Assembly (NCBI GenBank): GCA_013397455.1
Contig: VYZB01000056.1
Span: forward strand, 3,181,321-3,245,320
Source of the DNA: Crotophaga sulcirostris
Lineage: Eukaryota; Chordata; Aves; Cuculiformes; Crotophagidae
DNA length: 64,000 nucleotides
Direction of reading: 5' to 3'
The translations under genes were made by a program, and so were the position numbers. Shown here in pieces: positions 11,436-23,243 of this stretch. How positions within the stretch are numbered: position 1 is the first letter of the stretch; every line of letters starts with the position of its first letter. The notes beneath the pieces were generated by a model. It ran no database searches and was not told the origin of the DNA. It saw only the letters and a program-made list of their open reading frames with translations.

Positions 11436-11611
11436 TCCTTCCCTTTTGCAGAGCAGGCTCTGTGGTTGCTGCTCTCCATGACGTGGTGTCTCCCGCACCC
11501 TGCACCGCCTTAGGAACCACCAGGAGCCACTCTGAGTTGTCCTCCTCTTCTTTTTGGTTCCCTGGCATTCATGGTGCCAGCTGACCATTTTTTAGTGATG
11601 CAAAAGAGAAT

Positions 11612-11830
11612 TCATAGAATCATAGAATGGTTTTGAGTTGGAATGGGCCCTGAAGATCATCCAGTTCCACCCCCCTGCCATGGGCAGGGACACCTCCCAC
11701 TGGATCAGGGGGCTCCAAGCCCCATCCAACCTGGCCTGGAACATCTCCAGGGATGGGGCAACCACCACTGCTCTGGGCAACCTGTGCCAGTGTCTCTCCA
11801 CCCTCATTAGAATGTCTTCTAATGTACTAC
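11612..11830 (-). mobile_element. CR1 LINE 3' fragment (group C)
   Basis: A minus-strand tail whose 3' end is at the left, ATTCTATGATTCTATGAA on the complement. It carries a diverged ORF2 carboxy box, HWHRLPRAVVVAPSLEMFQ, in the frame 11592-11891. Homology weakens after about 11810, where the upstream part of the element is eroded or truncated. Confidence 0.93.
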
Positions 11831-14800
11831 CCACTCTCCCTTGGTGCCTTGACTTTTCCCTCCTTGCTCCACCTACCAGGGCTGCACCCAACCTCTGCTG
11901 ACACGAGCAGATGCCAGCAAAAACCCTTTGGTAAGGAGCTGGGGCATTGACCCAGTGAGTGCTCGAGGGAGGAGAACTGGCGCTGCCTTTGGAGGATGCT
12001 CCTTTGAGTCCTCGATGGCTTCTGCCCTGCTGTGTTCAAATGGAAAAGAAATGGGATGGATACCAGTGTAACCTGGTGGGGGGAGAACACAGGGTCTGTT
12101 GCCGGAGGCTTCTCATTATATGGAGAAGCATTTTCTTGTTTTTAATTAAATACAAAGACTGTCTTACAGTTATAATTAGTACCAGGTGGCTAAGGATTAC
12201 AGGGGCAGCATCAAAAGGCTTGCCTGGGAGAAGCAAAGGCCAGGTTTGCCTCCTTCATCATAAATCACCAGGAATCTCTGTTCTCTTGAAACTCCCGGTT
12301 GCACGAGGCCACCTTCCAGTGCTGCTTGGGCTCCAGTTGGGAATTTTGACCCTTGCAAAAATCTCTTTTCATATTTTAAAGCAAGTGGAGCACAAGTACA
12401 GTGGTTAATATATATCAATCCACTGAGATCAAAAGTTTCTCTGAAAGGATCAGAAGGAGAAAGGATCAGATTCTGGTGAAAGCACGTTTTCTCTAAGCTG
12501 TGTTATTACTGGACTCCTGGGAGCCAGGTGGGAACAGGCTGTCCTGTTCCCGTCCCCAGGGTGGCATCTGGGGCTGCTTTAAATACGGGTGCTGTGTACT
12601 CCCTGCATGCCCTGGATACACCAGCACGGCTGCGTCTGGACCACAGGAGCTGCTGGCAGCCACCTCCTGCATCAGTTCAGGGTCAGCCCCTGCTGAGAGT
12701 GGGCACAGCCACCTCCCCTGGCTGGAGACTGTCCTGAGGCCAGCACTCCCCACTTGGCACTGGGACAACTGGCATTTCTTGTCAGTGGCCCTGGTGGCTG
12801 GCTTTGCCTCTTTTCTCTGGTTGATTTGCTATTGTCTTTGTCGAAAACTGCAACAAACTTTCCTTTTCCCCCTCTTTGCTTTGTCCCACTCATGTGCCAG
12901 CAGTGTGGGATGTTTCCAGAGTGGCAGAGCCAGGGCAGGGTATGGGATGCAATTCACTGTACAACAGCTTCTGGCCCTGCCCCATCAGCTTGGCACAGCA
13001 CAGGGCCATGGGGCCACTGAAGCAAGGACCTGCCATGAGGGTTGCATCTTCTGCCTGGAGCCAGAGTGATGATGCTGGGGATGTAACCAGGTGAAGGCTT
13101 GTATGGAATAGGAAGGATGGGCAATAGTCCCCTCAGCAGGTAGTTTTGGCCTCTCTGGACTCCCAGTGTCTCTGGCCACAGCCCCACCTTGCCCTGGTGC
13201 AGGTGTTCTGCCTGCTCCCCCCTTCATGGTCTCTGCAGGACACCCTGTGTTACGGTTGGCCATGTGAGGATCTGAGTGTCTACTGACAGTCAGAGCCTTT
13301 AGGGCTACCCAGCTGTGGATGTTGGCCCCCAAGGCATCCCCTCACAGCCAACCAGGCAGCGATGCAGGCAGCAACCAGCAAAAACCACGGCAGAAGCCTG
13401 CGGTGCCTCCAGGGTGGCGGGAGGCAGCTTGGTGTCTCTCCCAATCCCAGCTCGCTCTTTCACTCTGCCTTTAATTTTATTTAACATCTCATTTGGTTTG
13501 CTCTGCTCAGACCCTGCGCAGCACATCAGTGCCATGGAGAGAGCTGACAAATCCTTTCCTCACTGTGATGGATTGCAAGGCCTCCTCCCCAGTGGAGCCA
13601 GTTGCTGAATGCCCACCCTGTCCAGCAGCTCCTGGCCTGGCAGACCCCAGCTCCATCAAGGAATTGGCCACATGGGCATCATGCCTGCACCCAGCACCTT
13701 GCCAGCGTAGGGAAGGTGCTGTGTTATTTACACTGTGGGCTCCTGTCCCCAGGGAAAGTCAGGCAAACATGCAATAAGCTTTGACACAAATAGTATTTGT
13801 AAAATATTGCTCCTCTGGGGCCATCTTGCCTACAGTCATCAGGATGCTACTAGTTGCAATAAAATGGAACTGCTCTTTTACTCCTCACCACAATTACTGC
13901 CGGTGTCTGTTACCTGGCAGAGCGCGGGCTCGCCGGCTGAGCTCTCCCTGGTGAGGAAGCTAACTGGGAAGAGAGCTGGTCTTACCTCCCTGCATGATGC
14001 CTGGCTTGCATAAGCAGCCTAATAAACCCTGCTCAACTCCGCAAGACCTTCCAGTGCATACAGAGCAGCCCTGAGCCTGGGTTGCAACGGTGAGATAGAA
14101 ATGTTAGCTCTGCTCCACAGGTCCAGGGGATTTTATAGTCTGGATGAGATGTGATAGCATCGTTCCTTGCTGCCTGCACATCTGAGGAGCTGGGGAGAAG
14201 TTCTCACAAAGGATGGGTATACCCTCACCAAATTGGAGTTGAGGGAGCCGCATTCAGCTTTGCTGCATCCCCCTTGCAGCTCCAGACCAAGGCGATGCTC
14301 AAGCGTTTGCCATATTTACCCATCTCTGATAACAAATGCTGAGAGAGGGAAAGCAAAACCCATGTGCAGTCCAGAAGAATGCCAGGGAAATGGGAGTCCC
14401 GTCACCAGGAGCAGCCTGTGCTCCGATTGCAGCATAATTCATTTCACAATGTATAAGAAAAGTTGAGTTATTGGGACATGTGACATTTATTTAGTTACAT
14501 ATCTCCTGTGGGAGGTTTCTGGGGCCATTAATGTAGTGTATTTGCATGGCTAGTTTACATGCCTTTGCTTGTTATTGCTGTCTATATTCCATGCACCTCA
14601 CACTCAATTTCAATTCAAAGTTTGGCAGTTGAGGTGTCACAACTAAAAAATGGAATGGCCTCCCTCAGAAATGAAATAATTTTGTTGTTCAGTTCCGAGC
14701 GATTTTGTAATTTCATGCTTGTGTATGATAATTTTATGCTGTCCTGCTCCACGTAACTCAGCTCTGCCAAGCCCTGACAGGTGATAAATACAATCTTTTC
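11831..14800. other. Unique non-coding DNA, no gene seen
   Basis: About 3 kb free of CR1. A 189-codon plus-strand frame at 12500-13069 is the longest frame outside repeats. It shows no domain, is overlapped by other open frames on both strands, and I treat it as chance. An octamer ATTTGCAT is at 14540-14547 in an AT-rich patch. Confidence 0.5.
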
Positions 14801-15089
14801 CGCCTGGCGTGCGACAGGCCGGGATGAGGAGAAGGGGGGTGGGGAAAGGTGGTGGTTTCACATCTGAGGTCCTGGCGCAGCCGGAGCCGGCGCAGCCCCA
14901 TTCCTTCATCATTTCACGCCTGGATTCCAGCAGGCGCAACCCCTCGACTGCGGAGGAGGGACCCGAGGGTCAAGGAAAGTGTCCTGGAAATGGAATGATG
15001 CTGGAGAGGAGCCAGGCGCTGTTGTGTAGGAAGGGAGAAAGTTATGACTTTGGCGTGTCCCCTCGCGCGGGCTCCGGGATGCAGCGCGT
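14801..15089. promoter_or_regulatory. Compact CpG-rich patch
   Basis: By hand count, 21 CpG dinucleotides fall within 289 bp, in clusters such as CCGGAGCCGGCGCAG and CTCGCGCGGGCTCCGGG. The rest of the window is CpG-poor. The patch is followed by AT-rich sequence with ATAAA-type motifs. It could be a small unmethylated island marking a promoter of an unannotated non-coding transcript or an enhancer. No open frame or known promoter element confirms either. Confidence 0.4.
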
Positions 15090-15723
15090 GATTTAGAGCC
15101 CAGCCTCTCTCTAATGGAGTTCAATGGAACCATAACCTTTTGGAGAAATTATTTTTACAAATCTGTTAAACATTTGAAAGACAGCAATTTCCAATAAAAG
15201 AATATGAGTCCTTAACATTTATCACCAGGCTACGGATTTTATAACTGTTACTTCATATTGTTCGTGTAAAAAATGTTTCTCCTCCTGAGAGCAGATGAGT
15301 CAAAAGACTATTAAGGAAATGCCAGAGGTACAAGGGGGATATAATGGGTGCCAATAAAATGAAAGCAGAAGCAAACCATTTAAATTAAATTCAAGTGGTG
15401 ATGAGAATCATCATTCCAACTACAAACCTGGAAAGCTAAACCCTGCTTGGTAGCTTTGCAGCCTTGCTGTGCTGCAGCAAATGCCGTACTCAGTGGCAGC
15501 AGGATGTGGTGCTGGGGATTAGCAGTGGTGCTGAGCCCAGCTCCATCCCAGTGTTGAAGTGCCAGCAACGAGAGGGAAACAAATCAATTGAAAGAGATTG
15601 CTTTTAGTCACAAGCAGGGAGGGGCATTGCCCTGCCAAGGGGACCAGGGCTGGCTGAGCAGGTGAGCCTCGTCAGGACTTCTGCAGGGCAGGGGCAGATG
15701 CCCTGTGAAGGTACTCCACCATA
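15090..15723. other. Unique DNA, AT-rich then mixed
   Basis: Immediately right of the CpG patch, 15110-15400 is AT-rich and repeat-free, and could belong to the same regulatory unit. Nothing specific is recognised from 15400 to the next CR1. Confidence 0.45.
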
Positions 15724-15864
15724 GCTTGGTGGAGTCTCCATCCCTGGAGGAGCTCAAAAACATGTAGATGTGGCACTTCAGGACATGGTTTGGTAGGCAC
15801 AGTGGTGTTGGGCTGATGGTTGGACTGGATGAGCTTAAAGGTCTCCAACCTTAACGATTCTATG
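15724..15864 (+). mobile_element. CR1 LINE 3' fragment (group A)
   Basis: A plus-strand tail of about 140 bp. It starts within the ORF2 carboxy box (GGTGGAGTCTCCATCCCTGG), has the group A segment (GGTGTTGGGCTGATGGTTGG), and ends AACGATTCTATG with only one terminal unit. Confidence 0.92.
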
Positions 15865-17229
15865 TGCAAGCAGTGAGTGTCCCCGGGGTTGGGGGGTGAG
15901 TGGGGCAACGTGCTGGGAAATGGAGAGAGGAGCAGGACCTCCACTGTTTGGGGATCCAAAGCAAGTAATAAGAACTAAGGACTCACTTTGTTTTCACTGT
16001 TGCATGAGCTGGATTTCCAGCTAATTGTGGCTGTAGGAGGTGCTGCTGTTGGCTGGGTGCTTGTGGTGCTGAGAGGGGGTGTTGGGCGCTTTGCGAGCAG
16101 GGACAGGTCTGGACTGGCTTGGAGTTGATGTCTGGAGCATCAGTGGTGAAGGAGGTAGCCCAGTGGTCAGTGAGGAAACCAGATTCACAGCTGGGATGCC
16201 CGTGTAGTCTCTGGTGGTGTCTGGGCTGTCAGCAAGGACCGCGTTGGAACGGGCACCGTGGACAAGCCCAGGAGCTGCGGTGGGGAACGGCCCCACTGTT
16301 CAAGGCGCTGAGGCTGCAGGGCTGTCCCTGAGATGTGCCCCCCCTGCCAGACAAACCTTGAGAGGAGGATGCCTCTCCCCGTGGGGTTCAAGCACCTCTC
16401 CCCAGTCCTCTGCTGCCTTCCAGACTCATCCAGGTGGGACTTTGTGACAGCTTTCCTGGAGGGCTGGACTTCCCTCCGGGAAAGCAGAAGGCGAGGGATT
16501 TCCTGGGTGCCAGTGGGTGCCAGTGGAAAATGCACCATGTCCAGCTGCTGATGGCAGGAGGAGAGCACAGCTGAGCCTGGGCCAAATGCTGCCCCCTCCC
16601 TCCCCAGCTCTACTGGGCATCCTGCCACCTCCCCATCTGCTGACCAGCCTGTGCACGCTTGCTGCAGTCATTGAAAATTGCTTCCAGGTCCTGAATAGTT
16701 AGTAAGGGCAACTTCCTTGCCTCCAGTTCTGGAACTGAAGCCATCTAAGAAAAATGTTGGCAAAAACTTTAATTTGCTTCCTCTTTCTTTGCTCTTTCAT
16801 ATACCCTTCTCCAGTGGGATGGGAGTCTATGGGAAGCTGCTGTGTGCCAGGAAGGATGGGGAGGCTCTGCCTGCCGAGGCTGGGAGCATCAACGTGGACT
16901 TCAGAGCTGTCCTGGCTGCCCAGAGCAGAGAAAGGGGCACAAGGAGCTCCATCTCAGTAGCCTTGATCAAAGTGGTGGTAGTGGAAAATAACTCCCTCTC
17001 CAAGCAAGTTTGAGGGCAGCCAAAGGTATTAACTTGGGGGATTATTTCATCCCAAAGCTAATTGGAAAATGCATTCCAAAAGTTTGGAAGTTGTTTTTAT
17101 GGTTCTTAGAAAGATATCACACTGGGAGTTGTTCTGAAATTACATTCTTTTAAAAAATGCAGGGATATACATAAAGAGAGCAGCCTGTAAATAAAATAAA
17201 GTGTTTTATTAGTGACAATGGAAATTGTG
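15865..17229. other. Unique non-coding DNA, no gene seen
   Basis: GC-moderate between 16020 and 16700, giving overlapping open frames on both strands with no recognisable domain. AT-rich after 17030. No repeat family seen. Confidence 0.5.
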
Positions 17230-17446
17230 GTGAGATCTTAGGAAGAAATATTTTCCTGTGAGGGCGGGGATGCCCTGGCACAGGTTGCCCAGAGCAGTGG
17301 TGGCTGCCCCATCCCTGGAGGTGTTCAAGGCCAGGTTGGATGGGGCTTTGAGCCCTTTGATCCAGTGAGAGGTTTCCCTGCCTGTGCAAAGCCTGGATGG
17401 GCTTTGAGGTCACTCCCAACCCAAACCATTCTATGATTCTATAATT
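17230..17446 (+). mobile_element. CR1 LINE 3' fragment (group C)
   Basis: A plus-strand tail starting at GAGATCTTAGGAAGAAATAT. It continues through GTGGCTGCCCCATCCCTGG and the group C UTR, and ends CATTCTATGATTCTATAATT. The ORF2 box is degraded and not open. The 5' edge is a typical truncation point. Confidence 0.94.
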
Positions 17447-19194
17447 ATTTCTGTTATCTTTTCATTTTCATATAATTTTTGGTTTGGGGTAACTAGAAAG
17501 CTAACTTTTCTGGTTGTGTTTTTTTTTATTTTGGCCAGCAAGCTGAGAGCTCTTTCACCACAGAGCTCAGGGCTCCAGCCTCATACAAATTCAGAACTGA
17601 CACCTGGCTTTGAGCAGGGCTTTGCATACATTGTCTGTCCTTTTTGGACCTTTCAGAGCTCTGAAAGAAAAAAGAGGTTGGGAGAAAGCCTGGATTTGCA
17701 GACAGAGCAATGAGACTGAACCTGCTCACAGCCAGCATTGCCACCTTGCCACCACCACGGTGCAAGGAGGCCAGCATCTGGGAGGCTAAGGTAGCATTTG
17801 CTTTTATTTGTGTACTTCTGTGTCTGGACTAATGATTTGCAAGAAGAACAAGCCAGTGTCACACACCGTGTTAGGAGGCAACCGCCGCTCCAGCTCTGAC
17901 CATGTTGTCTGCAAATACATTTTTCTAAAGGACACACATGAAAGATATTCTGAATCAACATGACTACAGCTCTGTTAACACAGGTTACCCTTAACCAGGA
18001 GGTCACTTCACATCACTGTGCTCACAAGACCAAAAATAATGTATTCAGCATAAGCCGTACAGCAGGCAGGCAGCGTGTGCACGGGCTGTGGGTCCTTCTG
18101 TGGTGCCCAGGAGTGGGGGGATGGTGGCACCAGCTCCCTCCCGCCTTGAGAGGCATCTAGTGGGGGATTTATGGATGCCTTATTACTCTGTTGGTATTAA
18201 AATTAACTGTGAAGTGCCCAGAATAGGAAGGCTGTGAAAGCCACTGTCCCTGACATGAGGATGTTCACTATACAGCAGAGTTACAGATCTGTAATACCAA
18301 ATTAAGGCTTTCTTAATAAGCAGTGCAGGCTCAGCCCACTCTTCCATAGCATCAAGAACCTCCTGATGCCTCATGCTGAAACCCATGGATACTTAGTCTT
18401 CCTTGTCCATACATCCCTTAACTGTGATTTTATTTCTGTGATGAGGTCTCATCTGCTCCGAATGACTCAAATCATCTCCGCCCATTGTCCAGGCTGAGCC
18501 AGGATCCTTATTGTGCTGTCGCAGCCAGGTGCTGCAGGATAAATGTAATGTCACAAACAGGATTTGGGCCTCAAATTGGGAAGGTCTGAGAAGTGAGGAG
18601 GCAGACCAAAGGCAGGCCCATGGGCAAGGTGACAAGTTCTTCAGCAGTGAGTTGCCCTCTGCAAGAGCGCAGGCATCGTTCACACAAGCACAGCGAACGC
18701 CGGTGTGTTTGTGTGCCTGTTTATTTAGGGGGCAGGAGCTGCCTGCCAAGGATGTGCCTCATCTGGAGAGATCCTGTGTCCAGACAGAACCTCATCAGAA
18801 TTGATGAACCTCTGAAAACCTTCTGGTGCATTTCTCTGGTTCCCAAATAAGGGAACCTCAGAGCAAAAAGGCAGCTTCAAGCCATAACTAAGGTTCACCA
18901 GGCACTCTGCTTCCAGCTCTACCGAACACTGTCATCAAAAATCATCTTGTGCTCTCTCTCCTCTTCCTCCTGCCCCGTGCCTCACACAGGCTGGTTGAAT
19001 TTGGGAAGCCAAGAGACACTGTGAAATGGAATTCAAAACGGTACAGAAAAGCCCTGTTAAAGTCAGCCCACGGTCTTCAGTCACCCAGCTGGCCTGGTAC
19101 GTGAGCCTCCTTTGCACTTTACAGTGCTGAAAGCACTTTTCCAAAGAGCTTTCATCTACTCAGTCCCCTGGCATGTGTGTGGTGGTGGCCATCA
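17447..19194. other. Unique non-coding DNA, no gene seen
   Basis: No gene or repeat family recognised. Frames are short and overlap on both strands. Confidence 0.5.
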
Positions 19195-19484
19195 CATGGC
19201 CTCAAGTTGTACCTGGGCAGGTTTAGATTGGATAGTAGGAAAAAATTCTTTACTGAAAGAGTGGTGAAAGCATTGGAAGAGGCTGCCCAGAGCAATGGTG
19301 GAAAGAGTGGTGAAAGCATTGGAAGAGGCTGCCCAGAGCAATGGTGGAGTCTCCATCCCTGCAGGGGTTCAAAGAACATGTAGCTGTGGCACTTTGGGAC
19401 ATGGTTTAGCAGGCATGGTGGGGTTGTGTTGATGGTTGGATTTGATGATTTTAGACGTTTTTTCCAACCTTAGTGATTCTATGA
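19195..19484 (+). mobile_element. CR1 LINE 3' fragment with internal duplication (group A)
   Basis: A plus-strand tail running from ATGGCCTCAAGTTGTACCTG to AGTGATTCTATGA. It has the group A UTR. Inside its ORF2 box, 46 bp are tandemly repeated without change (see 19256-19347). This makes it longer than the equivalent part of its relatives and shifts the ORF2 frame, because 46 is not a multiple of three. Confidence 0.94.
19256..19347 (+). repeat. Exact 46-bp tandem duplication inside a CR1
   Basis: Units 19256-19301 and 19302-19347 are identical. Each starts AAAGAGTGGTGAAAGCATTG and ends GAGCAATGGTGG. No other CR1 in the window has the second unit, so the duplication arose in this copy. Complete identity suggests it is recent, or an assembly stutter. 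Confidence 0.95.
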
Positions 19485-21854
19485 CTGTATAAGCCTGTCA
19501 GTGGTGCTGGAGATGAATCCAACAGGAGCTCAAGATCTGCAGGGGTCCAACGTATGGCTTTTTGTGGGAAGGGAGGAGGCCTTGCAGACCAGCATGACCC
19601 CGGGTATGTTTAGTTGTCTAAGAGTCAGCGTTTCTTGACATAGCATGGAAACTGGAGTGAGGAACATAGGTGTTTAGCTCTGGCTTAACTCGAGATGCAG
19701 CTCTGGAGTCATGGGGCACTTGCAATCCAGAAGAGGGTTTGTCAGTCCTGTGTGTTTGTGTGCAGCTCTTGCAGTGCATCCCACTGCTCCCAGCTCTCTC
19801 CCAGTCACTCAGCTGGGAACAACCCTGGTCAAGTCCCTGCGCCCAGCCGAGTGAAGACTAAAAGTCCCTGAGGTGGCACCTAGTGGCTTCTTAGTCAAGG
19901 TAGTGACCCTGGGTGCAGTGGGAGGGTGCTCAGCCCCTTCCCTGGGCTACCACTCCCCAGGTCTGCAAATTAACTCCATAAAGTAACATTACTCCACACA
20001 GAGCAATAAATTAGAGTTGACTTTTTTTTTTTTTTGCATATTTTTGCACGTCGCATATTTAATGTCTTTCTGAAAATATAAATAAAACATACATAACCAT
20101 TAGAAATCCTTAGAATCTGGGAAGCGCCTAAGAATTTATTTGTTTTCAGGAGGATCATACATATTGTATTAAAACTATATAAAGGGTTTAATAAAATGGC
20201 AAAAATAAAGCAAGAGCGAAGGCTCTCAATCTGCACGGAGAGGAGGGAAGTGATCTTTCTTTGATGCCTATTAAATGTTCCAGCAGATGAAACCCTATAT
20301 TCTGCCAGGAAATGAGTTTGCCACAAGCCGATTGGGTGCTGTCGTGTGTGCTCGACTTTACCACTGTCATTCCTCTTCCTCGAGCAGCAATACATTACGC
20401 CGCCTCCATTTTTCATTCCTCACTGCCCGAAATGCAAATTTTCTCTCTGTTGTTTATATTAGGTTTTCAAATATATGGAAATCCAGATATCTGGAGGAAA
20501 ATGTCAGGGCCAGAAATACTCGTGATCTGTCTTTTCCCTAGCCTGACACTTTTCTCCATCACTTACACGGAAGCATGTGAGGAGTATTAACAGCCAGAGA
20601 GGGTCTGGGCGTGTGGCTGGGAGCTGCAGGTCCATGGGATGGGTAGGAGCTGCAGATCTGGGATGGAGCGGTTCATTTCTTGCTGTGGCTCAGTATTTGC
20701 ACAGTTTTTTTTCACCTCTGTAAAGCTAAACGTATGGCCTGTGGAGGAAAAGGACCACATAGCCCAGGGAAGGTGTCTCAGCAAAGGGGAGGTGGGTGAG
20801 AGCTTAACAGGAGGCACGGGAGAGGGCTCTGCATCCAGCTGGGACGCTGCCTGTGGTCCAAAGAATTGCTGGAGCTGGGAAAGATGTCTTTTGGGGGGTT
20901 GGTCACTGGAAAGGGTTCCCGAGAGACCCTGTCCTCACACTCTGAGCTTGCTGGGCCTGAGGGAAAGGGGGTCTTTGCTGCAATGTGGTGATTTGCCACT
21001 GCTGCAGGTCCAGGGGTGGGGAATGAGCTCTCGCATCGATGCTGCTGCTTCCAACTGGAGAGAGGGAGATGTCAACAGGTTATCAGGAGGTAACTGGTCA
21101 CACACCTTCTGGAGGAGTTCATGGCCAAATCAGGTGGAACTTCTGGAGTTCCCCTAAGTTTACTCAAGTAAGAGCTCTACAAATAATTTCCAATAAGGAC
21201 AGACATGACCTTGCAGAGCAAACAGCATTTGGTGTTTTTAGCTCAGGGGTGTTTGGGAATTGCTTATCTCCCTGCCGTAGACCTGTCCTACTGTGTGCTA
21301 CAGCTTTCCCACAGCTGCTCAAGGCTAGTAACTGCTGGCTTATACTGGACAGAGCCAGATCTGCCCTGCTCTCAGCCCAGTACTGAGTCAAAGCTTCTCA
21401 GAGTTTCCTCTGTCCCAAAATCAAGGTGCTCAGTGTGCATTTAAGGATGTGCCCAGCCACAGACGTTCCCATCTCTGCAGAGACTGTGATGCTCCTATTT
21501 GTCACTGAGCTCAGAGCTAAGCTGCAGCAGCAGAAAAATGAATTGACGTGGGTTGCAGGTTAGATCAGAGCAATCCATGTCATCAGGCACCTTGCCTTCC
21601 TCTGTGAGCTGGGGAGGAAGAAATGGAAGTAGTGAGAGGAAGGGACAAGCCACCATGGGTGCATGGCTTGTGAATGACACACTAATAATGAATGTGAAAT
21701 GCACCCATTGCTTCTCAATGAATAAGAGAACTATTTTAGGCTCTGGCAGCTTAAGAGGATGATCTGAAGGCAAAACTCACTGTTTCCCAGTGCTGGAGAA
21801 AGCCTGATATGCCTTAGATAGTGTAATGAGAATCCTTCCAGCAGAAAGGCTGCA
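19485..21854. other. Unique DNA containing an AT-rich candidate regulatory block
   Basis: No exon recognised. The part at 19965-20560 is distinct: AT-rich, repeat-free, with a T14 run near 20020, several TTTAAT and AATAAA cores, and the octamer ATGCAAAT at 20432-20439. The rest, 20600-21850, is GC-moderate and featureless. A 172-codon frame at 20639-21157 has no recognisable domain. Confidence 0.5.
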
Positions 21855-22455
21855 CATAGAATCATGGAATGGTTTGGGTTGGAAGGGACCTCAAAGCCCA
21901 TCCAGTCCCAACTCCTGCCATGGGCAGGGACACCTCCCACTGGATCAGGGGACTCCAAGCCCCATCCAATCTGGCCTTCAACACCTCCAGGGATGGGGCA
22001 GCCCCAGCTTCTCTGGGCAACCTGGGCCAGGGCCTCCCCACCCTCACAGCAAAACATTTCTTCCTAAGATCTTATCTGAAACTCCCCTCTTTCAGCTTAA
22101 AACCATTCCCCTCATCCTATCCCTGCTCTCCCTGATCAAGAGCCCGTCCCCAGCTTTCCTGGAGCCCCTTTCAGCACTGGAGGCTGCTGTAAGGTCTCCC
22201 CAGAGCCTTCTCTTCTCCAGGCTGAACAACCCCAACTCTGTCAGCCTGTCCTCATAGCAGAGATGCTCCAGCCCTTGGATCATCTCTGTGGCCTCCTCTG
22301 GACTCACACCAACAGCTCCATGTCCTTCTGGTGCTGAGGACTCCAGAACTGAACACAGGGCTCCAGGTGGGGTCTCACCAGAGCAGAGGGACAGAACCAC
22401 CTCCCTTACCCTGCTGGTCCCACTGCTTTGGATGCATCCCAGGGTATGGTTGGCA
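21855..22455 (-). mobile_element. CR1 LINE, longer 3' fragment (group C)
   Basis: About 600 bp in minus orientation, the longest modern CR1 here that keeps its 3' end. Read on the minus strand, the frame 22092-22493 encodes an upstream ORF2 part containing [19 protein letters not shown]. Another frame (21862-22047) carries PWPRLPREAGAAPSLEVLK, so the ORF2 end is split across frames. The 3' terminus at the left reads ATTCCATGATTCTATG. The 5' edge near 22455 is approximate. Confidence 0.94.
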
Positions 22456-23170
22456 AGCATTTGGAGAGCTGAGGGAACAATGCACAGCCACAAATTCCCT
22501 ACTAGTAGGTTTTTATTACATCTCGTTCACTTTTCTGAATGTCTGTTACTTAGAACTGTGCTTCTAATGCTTTGTCCACATGGTTGGCTTATGCACAAAA
22601 ACTGACACCAAGCTCTGGTTATCATTGCTCTGGGCATCGCTTTCATCCTGCAGACCTACACAACTAAAACCAACCCCAGACAAATCGTGTATTCTGAATT
22701 TCACAATCAAGTGCAGGTTATGGACACATTTGAGTGCAGTATCTGCTTTCATGATCAATCGAGCCCCAGCACAGAACACAAGTGCAAAGAAACTCATAAA
22801 AGGCTGCAAACACAGTTACACCAAAATCTGTGTTTGAATACATTTTATACGCACAAATGCTTTCATCTGTTTGCTTAGCTCTGCACAAACACACCTTCAA
22901 GCACTCACACACAGAACAGCAGAGAGGTTACACAACCTGTGTGCACACAAAGGCCACGGGCTTTTTAACTACACATTTTAGCACCTAGAAAAAAACAATA
23001 TTTCAGAAATCACAGGGAAAATTCCACAGTTAAGAAACAAACAAACAAGAAAAAAACAAACCCTTCTGCTGAACAACATTATTTTGTTCCATTCCAAACA
23101 CAGAAACACAGAAAAAGCTAAAGCAGATCCTGAGTCCAGAGAGCACATATGAGGGATTTGTCCCTGAAGG
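22456..23170. other. Unique non-coding DNA, no gene seen
   Basis: CA- and A-rich in its second half, with a short ACAA run at 23035-23048. No repeat family or exon recognised. Confidence 0.5.
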
Positions 23171-23243
23171 TCACAGTATCACAGTATTGCAAGGTTGGAA
23201 AGGACCTTTGAGATCATTGAGTCCAACCTATAACCCAACACTA
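23171..23243 (-). mobile_element. CR1 LINE 3' tip (group E)
   Basis: About 70 bp matching the 3' end of the element at 36791-37028. Both share TATCACAGTATTGCAAGG and then GACCTTTGAGATCAT in the same order, almost base for base. After 23243 the similarity stops abruptly. Its terminus is GCAATACTGTGATACTGTGA on the complement rather than ATTCTATG repeats. Confidence 0.85.

Noticed and set aside
12500..13069. 189-codon plus-strand frame, the longest outside repeats
   Set aside because: No recognisable domain. Other frames on both strands are open over the same interval, as expected for GC-moderate DNA. There is no intron, promoter or poly-A context I could defend.
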